Assembly: GCA_025531455.1 (NCBI GenBank)
Contig: JAMYHL010000098.1
Location: 53,328 to 117,327, forward strand
DNA length: 64,000 nt
Reading direction: 5' to 3'
Source of the DNA: Apiotrichum sp. Y4204
Lineage: Eukaryota > Basidiomycota > Tremellomycetes > Trichosporonales > Trichosporonaceae
Each line of letters starts with the position of its first letter. Positions within the stretch are counted from its first letter, which is position 1. Both the position numbers and the translations under genes were made by a program. Below are positions 33,391 to 43,593 of the stretch, one piece after another. A model generated the notes under the pieces. The model saw only the letters and a list, made by a program, of their open reading frames with translations, was not told the origin of the DNA and did no database searches.

Positions 33391-35817
33391 ATGGCGGATC
33401 CTACATATGCGGACGTCGCCGCAGGACGCGCTCAAACCGCTCCTCTCTTGCACAGAGCCGCTACTACCATTACCGCACCTTCTCCTGCCGGCTCGACCGT
33501 CTCCGGCTCTGTCTCCGACGTCTCCGGCACCGTCCTCACCACCACCGTCGCCGTCGCCGCTGCTCCCGTCAGCTTCTCGACTTCGGTACCCTCCTCTCTC
33601 GTGCTGCAAACCTACTCCACTGTCCATGAAGCCAGAGACGCCCTGCAAGAGTGGGCTGGTGGTGAAGGGTTCGCCGTCGCCATTCAGACCACCAAATACG
33701 ATCGCGGCACCGCCAGCATTGCCTGTCGGCTCCACAGCTCTCCTCGCACTAGCCACTCTCTTACCCACGCGCCAGAGACGCGGCTGCGGCCTCAACAGAG
33801 TATGAAGAGCGGCTGTCGGTTCCGCGTCGACCTGGCAAAGGAGGGCGACTCATGGACCATGTGGACGGCTCATACGGCTCACAATCATCCTCGCTTTCCA
33901 TATGGGACCTTCATCGAGCAGAGACGGCTCAAAGGAGCCGCTCGAGAACGTCTACGTTCGCTCGCTGACGAGAGCACTCAACCGCTACATATTCACACGA
34001 TCTTGCAGCGCGAGTTCCCCTCCATTCGATCGTGGTTGACGAGGCGTCGTGTTGCGGACCTTGTTGGCGAGCACCGCAGCCGGCGCGGCTGTTACAACGA
34101 CGTCGAGGACATCCTAGCAAAGCTGCGCGAGCCGTCGGCGCACCGTCAGGATGATCTCATACGCGTCCTTGTGGACACGCACGGTCGCGCTTGCGGGCTG
34201 TTCTTCTCGACTAGGGACGCGCGCGCTCTTACTCGCCGTTACCTGTCCACCTTTGCCCTCGACTGCACCTACAAGACGAACCTCTACAAGCTGCCGCTGC
34301 TCGAGATCGTCGGCGTCTCGGGGACAGGCCGCTCCTTCACCTCTGCCGTCATCCTAATGGTCTCGGAGAGCACCCAGTGGTATACGCTCGCTCTCAAGGT
34401 GTGGCGAGACTTCATGGGGTTGGACGGCTCGGCCGAGCCGCGCACCTTCATTACCGATCGAGACACCGCGCTCCGCAACGCTCTAGACGACGTCTTTCCT
34501 GACGCCGCGAAGATCCTCTGCCTCTGGCACATTATGAGGAACATCCTTGCCGGCAAAGGCGGCCTTTCACTTGGCGAGACGCGAGAATTCATTGCTGATT
34601 GGACAAAGGTCGTTCTCGAGTGGACAGAGGACAAGTTCCTCGCCGCTCTAGCTCGTCTTCGAGAGCGATATCGAGACGGACGGTTCAGCGGCGTTCGAGC
34701 CGTCGCGGAGCGCGCCGTCGAGCTCGATGGTCGATCCTTCGTCGCCTGTTACACCAAGCAATATCGCACATTAGGTATACGCGCGTCCTCGAGAGCCGAG
34801 TCCAAGCATGCGGCTCTCAAGAGACGTCTAGGTACCTCGAAAGGTGATCTTGTCAGCCTTACCAACGCCGTTCGAGACGTCATGATGGCCGAGTGGACCG
34901 AGATCACCGCCGCACTAGCAAAGGACATGCTCAACAACTGCGAGCGATACTCTGTGATGTTTGAGGGTCTCGCGCGCAACATCTCTATTGCTGCAATGAA
35001 GCGGTTGCAAGAGCAACACCGGCTCCTTCAATCCTTGCAGAATGAAGCCGAGGCAGTCGAGAACTGCTCAGGTGGATATCGAGCCACTCAAGGGTTGCCA
35101 TGTTGGCATGAGTTGCGGCTCGCCCTCGAGCACGATATCCCGCTCTCGATCGCGCACATTGACACCCATTGGCACCTCGACACCGCAGAGAACATCCGTG
35201 CTGGATACTCGATCGCGGAGTACACTCCATTAGGTGTGATCGTCGCTGGCGAGCCCGAGACGGTTGCAACGGCGCCAACAGAGCGCGAGGTGGTTGTTAA
35301 TGGTGCTAGTGTCATCCTCGAGGACGGCGGCCAGGCCATCCACCTCAACAACGTTTATCGACCGTCTCGCCGTGTGATCTCAAGGGGTGTAATCTACTCG
35401 TCGAATGAGGTGCAAGTAGTAACAACACAGGTGGATGGCCTGCCTGCAAGGGGAGCAGGTCCGCGTCCTCGAACTGGACGAGGCTCGAGGGGTGGCAACG
35501 GCTCTACTCAAAGGGATGCAACCCAAGCCGAGATCGTCGAGGCCGAGGCCGAAGCCGAGGAGGCTGCCGCGACGGCCCAGCCGTCGCGAGCGCGGTGGTG
35601 CTCGATCTGCAACAAGAACATCCGCCACCGAGGCATCTGTCCTCGCGCCAGGAGAAGGACTCGGCCTAGACGGCCGGCGGTGTCGACGGCGCCGGAGACG
35701 GCGGCGGAGACGATCCCAGAGACACAGGACGTCTCTGAGACGGCTACCGGCTCACAGGCCGAGAGCACTCAAGAACGCAGTTTTATGGCGAGCCTTTTGG
35801 CTAGTATTAGCTTTTAG
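33391..35817 (+). CDS. MULE transposase (FAR1-like zinc, DDE, SWIM-like)
   Basis: Single-exon 808-aa transposase; the ATG at 33391 lies in a good context (CGCACCATGG) 144 bp inside the left inverted repeat. Residues 1-70 are Ala/Ser/Thr-rich. A FAR1/WRKY-like DNA-binding region follows (Cys112, Cys142, His164, His166 in AHTAHNHPRF). The MULE DDE core: first Asp in ALDCTYKTN (Asp291), second in FITDRDTALRNAL (Asp356), the C-x2-H element CLWHI (Cys377, His380), and the catalytic Glu in SSRAESKHAALKR (Glu470). A SWIM-like C...C-x-H occurs as CSGGYRATQGLPCWHEL (about 574-590). Near the C-terminus CSICNKNIRHRGIC is a C-x2-C-x5-H-x3-C zinc knuckle before an Arg-rich stretch. No stop or frameshift; length typical of autonomous MULEs. 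Binds element ends and cuts/pastes the transposon. Confidence 0.93.
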   Translation: MADPTYADVAAGRAQTAPLLHRAATTITAPSPAGSTVSGSVSDVSGTVLTTTVAVAAAPVSFSTSVPSSLVLQTYSTVHEARDALQEWAGGEGFAVAIQTTKYDRGTASIACRLHSSPRTSHSLTHAPETRLRPQQSMKSGCRFRVDLAKEGDSWTMWTAHTAHNHPRFPYGTFIEQRRLKGAARERLRSLADESTQPLHIHTILQREFPSIRSWLTRRRVADLVGEHRSRRGCYNDVEDILAKLREPSAHRQDDLIRVLVDTHGRACGLFFSTRDARALTRRYLSTFALDCTYKTNLYKLPLLEIVGVSGTGRSFTSAVILMVSESTQWYTLALKVWRDFMGLDGSAEPRTFITDRDTALRNALDDVFPDAAKILCLWHIMRNILAGKGGLSLGETREFIADWTKVVLEWTEDKFLAALARLRERYRDGRFSGVRAVAERAVELDGRSFVACYTKQYRTLGIRASSRAESKHAALKRRLGTSKGDLVSLTNAVRDVMMAEWTEITAALAKDMLNNCERYSVMFEGLARNISIAAMKRLQEQHRLLQSLQNEAEAVENCSGGYRATQGLPCWHELRLALEHDIPLSIAHIDTHWHLDTAENIRAGYSIAEYTPLGVIVAGEPETVATAPTEREVVVNGASVILEDGGQAIHLNNVYRPSRRVISRGVIYSSNEVQVVTTQVDGLPARGAGPRPRTGRGSRGGNGSTQRDATQAEIVEAEAEAEEAAATAQPSRARWCSICNKNIRHRGICPRARRRTRPRRPAVSTAPETAAETIPETQDVSETATGSQAESTQERSFMASLLASISF

Positions 35818-35967
35818 TGGCTTACAAAGCCACCGGCATGCACCTAGACATGTAGGAGAGCGGTGGCGAGCAGAGCGGTTGTGGTGGCGAGGAGAGCAAG
35901 TATGATGGTGAGCTCGATACTCGATATTTATCAGAGCGCAAGTTGCATGCTTCGACTCGCACCCAAA

Positions 35968-36031
35968 ATGTATGGAGACGGAAGCAATGTCCTGCGCGCC
36001 GGCAAAAACGGGCCTGCGTGGCGGTAATCCC
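35968..36031 (-). repeat. Right terminal inverted repeat of MULE
   Basis: Read on the minus strand from 36031 it starts GGGATTACCGCCACGC and tracks the left repeat for 64 positions with five mismatches. Confidence 0.92.
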
Positions 36032-36040
36032 CTTACTTTC
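36032..36040 (+). repeat. Target-site duplication, right copy
   Basis: CTTACTTTC, identical to 33175-33183, directly after the right inverted repeat. Confidence 0.88.
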
Positions 36041-39000
36041 TCGACCAACTGCATGCGCCGGCTTACAACGCGGAGGGGACGGGCGCGGCTCCCGTCACCG
36101 GTTCCCGAGATTGCAAGACGGCGTCCTGCCAGAATGAGCACCAACCACGACTCCTACACTCACTCGACATCACCCAACTACAGATGGGCTGCTCTCACCG
36201 GGTGCACATCCTCTGGATAGTCGGACACCAAAGCTAACTTGACTCTATCGTGCTCGACCGTATCGTGCTCGAGAGTGGGTTGAGTGGGATGAGCAGCTCC
36301 TTTTCTGATCTTAACTCGAGTCTGCATTGGCGCCTTGCATATGCGGAACTCGCTTCAAAACCTAAGGTCGATCTCGAGCCTCGACACTCGAATGTCGATC
36401 GAGTCCGGAATGGGGCCCGTGGATGACCATAAAAAGAACGGCCCCCCAAACTGGAACAACCAAGCACAGACCATTATAGCCACAAGACGTCTGTGACAAC
36501 GAACGCTGGATACAACTGGATTCCCATTACGATCGTGTTCCCATCACTTTACCTTCTGATCGCGACAAGGCCCCGGTGCCACGATTCAACCCGAAAGGAA
36601 ATACAGTACAACTTTCGTCATTCTTCTCTGTCCTGTTTTCTCGGTGAGTCAGCGAGTTGACTGGTTACCAAGTCAACAAGTTAGATAGGAGGGCAGTTAT
36701 TCCAGTCTTTCCACGACCCATCAGCCGACAAAGTAAGTCGCGAGTTCACGTTTCATGATCCACCATTCACGTTTTACAGTACATGAGTGGGACGCGTCGC
36801 GCTGGGATCGTGACTGCACCTACCTGTGGCGTAATCGATGCTAAATGGTGTGGGATTTCACGGGAGTGACATCCCTTGTGAACAAACGATCTCACTCGTT
36901 CAAGAATCACTCACTTGGTAAACGGTCCAACTTAGCGGACTTACTTGGTGAACGACCTCACTTGTGGAACGGTCTCATTGACCTTACGTTCGCATTCGCA
37001 GAACACCAAACTTGTTCATCATGTGAGCATGTTCAAAGGTAGTCAAGAGTCTGCAGGAGTGCTGGCGGCCTACGCAGCCCGGGGGCTAGTAGTAAAGTCA
37101 AGCCGTTGTTTGACGATTTGTTGAGCCTCTTCGTGTGGTGGAACATTATCGTGCATCTTGTGAGCTAAAGTCATTGAGCAGAGCGCCCATCGCATGATGA
37201 ATAACTGGGAAGATCTGTTGGATGCTGGTATCACGGTACGCTACTCGTCTCAGCGAGCTCCAATCCATTACCCCCGAGATGCTCACCTACATTTCCGATT
37301 CGTTCACCGCCCACCTTTCGCACCCTTACAAACTGCCAGCGAACGTCGTCGTGTAAGCAATTTCCCCAGCTCATCTCATTCAACCGCCACAATTGGCACC
37401 TCGTGGGTCATGTCGTCCTCCTGTTGTCAGGTGCACGCTACGTGTCCTCGGGGCCGAACACTAGCCCTCCTGAGCGGTTTGCTACAGACCTGGGCGCGTG
37501 TCCCTTCCCGGAGTTAGATCTTTCGTGTCACTGGTTGATTGAAGTGGGTCGCTCGTGTCTCGGTGGCTTCACACCCATGGGGTGACCCACAATGTCGCGG
37601 GCCCGCGCGTGCGCGGCAACGTCCGACCGTCTGGTAAGCGCACCCACTGAGTCTAGGCTTATAACACGGTCGCAGCCCCTGGCAGAATAAGTGTGGGCTA
37701 TATATAACACCAACCTTGGATTCCTGGGAAGTCGAGTGCGATGATGTGGGGATGCGCAGTTTAATGAAACGCGGATGTCACTCAAACTTCCGACCGGACT
37801 ACTGTACTACTGTGCCAACGTCCAGACCCACCCGCCACAGGGCTACATTCCTGTCACAACACTCCTGTCATGCCTGTCAAGGGTCGCACATTCCTGTCAT
37901 GGGTCACAGTGTCACACTTTCTATATCATCGGTCAATGTAACGCACAACAGGAGAAGTCTCCTGTGACCAGTCGCGGAAAAAAAGCTTGGTCGCCAGTCG
38001 ATACGGACTTGTAAGTTCGACGGGTCGCAATGTCCACAACGCCAAGGATGCCAGCCGTCGAGCACACAATCGCTCAGTGCTCCAGATCGAATCGTTACTG
38101 ATTGTGCTGATATTGATGCCAATATCCGCGTATCGGTGCCAATAAATCGGTCTCTAAATCAAATTGTCTGAGTCACATGTCCGGTGTTATCCTTTGTTTG
38201 TTGCAAGTGGGACAGCGGACCACTTCGTCCGCGCGGAGCTTCTTTTCGCAAGTTCAATAGAAACATCTGTCACGAGGGAGAGTTGTCCGAGAAGTTCATA
38301 TAAGCAGGACATGATCTGGCACAACCTGCGGACTGCGGAAAATACATCAGGGCTGCCAAGTCTGAGGACATTCATGTGGCGATGGGGCTGAAAACTGGGT
38401 TTTTAGTCGTCAGGTTATCGGATGAGCCTTGCGCCTATGAATTTGCGCTGCGCTCTTGCACATTTATCCCGTCTCCTTGGCCTTTATGTTTCCTCATTAC
38501 CAGCCCTGCTGGATATAGTGAGCCCTACAACTTCTGCGGCTTCTGCCGGGCCCCACGCAATGTCTGCATCGTCACAGCACCTACGGCCAAGGAATGTACG
38601 AAATTTGAGGTATAGGAACCTTGAAGTCAGGGAATGGAGCAGGGCCAAAGGAACAGCCGACCGGAAGAACTAGAACCTTGAGTGGCCCCGAGTTGTGCAT
38701 AAAATGGTCCAGATAAGCCAGCGATAAAGGCTGGGGCAACACGCACAAAACAGCCCATGTGGCCTAGATCACCTAGTTAAGGCGTAAACCATTCAAGGCG
38801 GTTGCTTCCGGGCTCGGAAGCCGGAATAAAATGTTGGTTCATTCGGTACAAGTCCTCGTGTTCCCTCCCTCGAGAACGACTCCCCACGAGTGACCTGGTT
38901 GCTGACTTTACTGCAGTTCTACAGTACTGAACCGGCTAATCATGAATCCTCATGGTGACCGTGGTAACCTCACGACAACGACAATGATTGATCCTGTGGT

Positions 39001-39339
39001 CTGCATTTTCCTAGATGCTTTTATCATATATGCAACCGATAGTCCATCTACATGTGCCTCGCGCCCGGATTCTGAGGTCACCGTCGTCATTCCTCGAAAG
39101 AGATCGCTTCAAGCAGGCGCGTCATAGCAGTTCTGTCGTCATGAAAAGCTGCACAGCGCCAACAAGACCACACTCGTAGATCAACTAGAGATTGTCCAAC
39201 TTCCACGTATTCCACTGCCGTGCGGAAGCAAAAACATGAGAATATGCACATCTGTTATATGTTGGCAAACTAGCGTGTAGCATAATCCTTTCTTTGTATG
39301 CTCGGCAACTTGTGAACACCGACCTCTAAGACGCCGAGC
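36041..39339. other. Gene-poor stretch right of the MULE, 3.3 kb
   Basis: No supportable gene. Base composition is more A/T-rich than the coding blocks. Locally there are imprecise reiterations of a CACTTGGT(A/G)AACG-like motif at about 36886-36985 and a TATATATAA patch near 37700. Short open frames carry no recognisable domain. Confidence 0.5.
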
Positions 39340-40501
39340 TCACCGTTTCTGCTCAGCTACCTGAGTGAGAAGGCCCTTGCCGGCAATGAATCCGGCAATG
39401 TTGTCCAACGCCAGAAGCTCCATTTTCCGCTGGGTGTCTCTCGTCTCGGTGCCCATGTGGGGAAGGAGGGTGATATTGTCCATGGCAAGCAACCGCGGGT
39501 TGACATTGGGCTCATCTGGGAATACGTCCAGGCCGGCCGAGAAAAGATGTCCCGACTGCAGGGCTTCGATGAGCGCGTCTTCGTCGACTACCCCTCCACG
39601 GGCAGTGTTGACGAGGGTTGCGCCCTTCTTCATCTTACGGAACTGCTCGCGGCCAAACGAACCCCGAGTCTGCTCGTTCAGAGGGAGGTTGAGGGACACA
39701 ACGTCACTCTGCGCGAGCAACTCGTCGATGCTGGCACAGTAGGTGCACGGAAAGTCGGGCGGGGGCGTGAGTTCACGTCGGTTGTGGTACACAATCTTCA
39801 TGTCAAACGCGAGCAGGCGGCGCGCCATTGTCGCGCCGATGCCGCCCATGCCGATGATGCCCACTGTTTTCCCATCAGGGTCGAAAGCTGGTGCAAGTTC
39901 GCTCTTCCACTTCCCTGATCGCACATTGACTTCGGCACGGTGGAACTGCCTCAGCGCTGAGAGAACGAGATAGACACCGACAGTCGCAGTCGCCGAGTCA
40001 ACCGCCTTTGGGGTGTTCGTCACCTTGATGCCGCGTGCCGACGCCGCCGCCACGTCGATCTGATCGTAGCCAGCACCATTGTGCGCAATGAGCTTGACTG
40101 ACTCGGGAAGGCGGTCAATCAGCTCCTTGTCAAAAAAGCCGATTGGGCCTGAGTCTCAGCACGCGGCCGCGGTTGATACAAGCCAACACATACCGGCAGA
40201 GTCGTTGTGGCGATAGATGGCCGTCACACCGTCATACTTTGCTTTGCAATCTACAAAGAACTCATCCCGTGTTTTCGCAGTCAAGTCCTAAACCGTCAGC
40301 CACTGAAGCCATTCTTTTCACAGGTCAGAAGACGTACGACAAGCTCAGCGAGGCCTGAGAACTTCTCCGCTGCGTCCTTCTTCGTCCAAACGAGGCCTGA
40401 TGCTAGATGATGTCAGGGGGCGTTTCCTCGGTTTACGTCAAGCAAGGGAGGGGTAAACCCTACTCACTGCAGATGAGGACCTTGGGAAGCGTTGCTGTCA
40501 T
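39340..40501 (-). CDS. D-isomer 2-hydroxyacid dehydrogenase (GHRPR-like)
   Basis: NAD(P)H-dependent reductase of glyoxylate, hydroxypyruvate or another 2-keto acid. Exons 40501-40468, 40396-40338, 40287-40194 and 40148-39340 sum to 332 codons (331 aa), the usual family length. The three small 5' exons recover MTATLPKVLICS, then LVWTKKDAAEKFSGLAELV, then DLTAKTRDEFFVDCK, with all phases agreeing. Substrate-side motif HNGAGYDQIDV is followed by the Rossmann fingerprint VGIIGMGGIGATMARRLL (Gly162, 164, 167). Catalytic triad residues are all present: Arg246 in NTARGGVVDEDAL, Glu275 in DVFPDEP and His293 in LLPHMGT. Basic residues in YHNRRE after strand 2 favour NADP(H). Cytosolic or mitochondrial; no clear targeting peptide. 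Exact substrate cannot be told from sequence. Confidence 0.9.
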
Positions 40502-43500
40502 CCTTTGTCCTCTGTACGGGTTGGTGAAGATGTGTCCGTAGAGTGTGGGTATGACAGAGTTCACGACCGCAGTGCCTTTATGTCCCGTTTGAGATCTGTA
40601 TAACAGCATCATAGATATCCGTGAGATGCCGGTTTCCGGGCCGACGTTCCGAGCGGCCGGAACCACCGGACCGACTCCCCAATGCTGTGACCCCCCCAGT
40701 CGTCACTGCTCCGAGGAGCTTTTCGCCCCGCCACAGTCCACGATCGCCACGTTGCTGCACCGTCTCAATTAGCTCCATTGTACGATTAGCTCAAGCAGTG
40801 ATCTCTATACCCTGTCGTTTTAGCTTTTCCGTATGAAGCACCCCCCCTTCCAAGCCCGGCTATCATCTCTGGATACAATAAACTCTACTGTGCCTATGCC
40901 CGTCTGGAAATCAACATTGGCCTTCTATTGGCCGAGGCTATCGCCCGAATCGTACTAAGGAAACGGTATCGAACCGTGTCCTTCGATTCTGTCTGGAGCC
41001 ACCTGCTCTTGATGTACTTTGCGATAGCCTGGCCCGCCTACTTGCGCTACTGCCTCTCATACACGACAATGTGGGGGTCCAAACAGGAACATTGGTGACT
41101 GACGGTCTGAATTTTGCACGTCGCGGAACCATGTCAAACAGGGCCGACCTGCCCATTCCGCGGTCGAGAACGGCGGAATGTGGAGCGGTGCACCATTACG
41201 ATGCTCTTGGACAGCAACGACCTGGCATCTTGTGCCATTCGGAGAGCTCGGACCCGACCTCCGGACTGTGCACTGGTCGTCGTGGCACGTCACGTAGGTT
41301 TTCCGCCGGGCAGTGGTCGAGTGGAACGATCGATCATGACGACGATAAAATTGCACCCGAGTGCAATAATCGTCCGCTCAAAGGGTGGGGGTTGTATACT
41401 AGAGGGATGGCGGGAATGAATTCAGAGGATGAACTGGGGACCCGGAGGGTGATCCAGTTGGCGAGTAGTGGGGTGACAGCTCCGGCGCTTTTTTCCTTGT
41501 GGGAGGCACCAGTGCCAGCGAACCATTCGGGTGGCCGTGTGGAGGCGATCGGTCCGCGGTCATGCGGTCATGACGATGATAAATTTGCACCCGAGTGCGA
41601 AAATCATTACTAAAAAAGCGAGTGGGTTTGCATACAGGAGGGGCCGGAGGGACGGCGGGAATGGATCCAGAGGATGACCGGAAAAGTGGATCCGGGCAGT
41701 GGAGTGACACACAGTCTTGGCGGTCTAAACGAAATCAGTACTGGAGGGATGGGGTTTCGCCACTCTACATACAACATGCAGCACCATGAATGCATGTAAG
41801 GTCAAGTGTCTGCTCTTTTAGTTTTCCTCTTGCTCGTTTTCAAAGACCGTGAACAGCTGACATTATTGCGCAATGCATTTCTGCTCGAGTGTAGTATTTT
41901 TGGACACTATTGGAGTACACCAGTCTGCCTATCTCCAGTATGTATGGCTGCCGCTCTGGCCGTATCGAAGCGAGGCGTACCGGCAACAGATTCCCAGAGT
42001 GAAGATTCCCAGATTCCCATCCTCATTCCCACTCCAACGATTGGAGCCCTTTCTCAAGTGGGTTGTCGCTGCCGCCAGAACCACGCGTGTGTCGAGATCC
42101 GCTCATGCACACTTGACACCCTCCGCCCCTCCCCTCTCTTCCGCCGCCGCTCGGCCCCATTGTTTCCGGCCGCGAGCCACCAACAATCGCCCAACAGCAT
42201 TGCATGTCTTCTCGGTTGCCTCACCGAGCCCCTGACGAGTCTCTCCGTGTTTTCAGGCAGAGCTCTGAAACTACGTAGGGCGGCAGAGGACGAAGCAGAA
42301 TGATGGTCAAGTGGTTTATCCACGTCTCTTTGGACCTGCACGATTGTCCCTCGAATCGATGGCATTGCTTGTCGGCTTACGACATGCACCGACGCCAAAC
42401 GTCAGCATCCGGTAGGTCCAAGGAACTATTGGTAGTTTGTTTCCTTCCGTGAGCGTCGCTTGCTGCGGGTGGCGATGGGTGGGCCCTCTTTTTTACTCTT
42501 CCGACTTTTCCATGTTCTCCACGCGGACAAGGACGCCAGTGTCCATAGGGTTCAGCGAGGCATCACCAGTCGGCATCCGTTGGCATTCTAGGACCCGACT
42601 GTCGTGACGCAGGGTAGCAGCAGCAAAAGATCTTCATTCCTAGGGGCGAGTACGCAACCGCACGTGTTCACCACAAACAGCGGCGCCGCGGCGGTAGAGC
42701 AGAGAGCAGGGTGTCCACAAATCCACTAAGACAGAAAGCATGCAGGAGCCAAGGACAAACAGGACAACAACGCAAACAGGACAATAGCACAACAGCACAG
42801 CAGGGGGAAGAGACAAAGGTCGTCATGCCACCCCCCGAGTGCATGGGCAAGTGCACGGATATGTTTTGCGTACAGTAGTGTTTTTATGCGAGGGTTTGTC
42901 CACATAGTTGGCTCCAGGAGACCGGGCAGACCGGCCAGACCATCAGGCGGTCACCCGTCGTGTCGTAATCTGCGCCCAGATTGGATTAATGTACATGGTA
43001 CTCTGTGCGGTGGCGGCGTAGCCGGCGTCTCACACCTAATACTGGCTGGTTTTGCATCGCTCGTGTTCGGGCCCCTGGCTTTGCATGTCCTCTTCCTTAC
43101 CGCCTCTCCTCTTCCTGGCTTCTGCGACCCGAAAAATAAATCCAGCAACCCACCAGAGTCCACCGAGCTCAGCAACATCGGACAAATGTAAGCTCGGTTG
43201 TCCAAACAGGGGTTTGCGTTTAGTTGAGTTGTACGAGGGGAAGAGCGCGGGAGAGGGCGAACATGTTGAGATGGGTCCAGTTGGGGACCTCACTTGCTGC
43301 GCTATCAGTTTGGTCATCGAAGGTCCCTCCAACTTATGCGTTCTTCACCTTGTGCTCGGTCTCTTCCGTCCCGTATGTGGCACATCGGACATACCAGCTC
43401 TCGTTCACATTCCCCTATAACACATTGCAGACCCGCTGTCATTCCCGAATGTTGCAACACCCAGGCTCTCTCAATCTCTCCTTTCCTTCTCGACAACCGG

Positions 43501-43593
43501 ATCGACTAGACCACCCACAACCCACCAGTGTCCCACCATTTCCACTCCCACGCCCACATCCCCACTCCATTCTCCCAGAGTTCGTTGATATCG
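40502..43593. other. Intergenic with a degenerate direct repeat
   Basis: 3.1 kb between divergent genes (dehydrogenase and transcription factor). Contains a diverged direct repeat with an internal hairpin (41334-41440 and 41568-41680). The last part before 43594 is C/T-rich and is the likely leader of the transcription factor. No exon supported. Confidence 0.5.
41334..41680. repeat. Diverged direct repeat with hairpin
   Basis: Two copies about 234-245 bp apart share TCATGACGAYGATAAA, TTGCACCCGAGTGC, GTGGG-TTGYATAC and GGCGGGAATG followed by CAGAGGATGA. In copy 1 (41334-41440) ATTGCAC-CCGA-GTGCAAT is a perfect 7-bp hairpin at 41350-41367; in copy 2 (41568-41680) it is partly decayed. A further CCGGGCAGTGG is found both before copy 1 (about 41306) and after copy 2 (about 41692), so a longer repeating unit is possible. 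Confidence 0.7.

Larger units (their letters stand above)
33184..36031 (+). mobile_element. Intact Mutator-like (MULE) DNA transposon
   Basis: A 2,848-bp element with 64-bp terminal inverted repeats (33184-33247 and 35968-36031, 59 of 64 positions identical), flanked by a perfect 9-bp target duplication CTTACTTTC, and containing one uninterrupted 808-codon transposase gene. All features required for an autonomous MULE are present. Near-identical ends and a perfect target duplication indicate recent insertion or selection for function. It sits in a gene-poor region and interrupts no visible gene. Confidence 0.9.
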
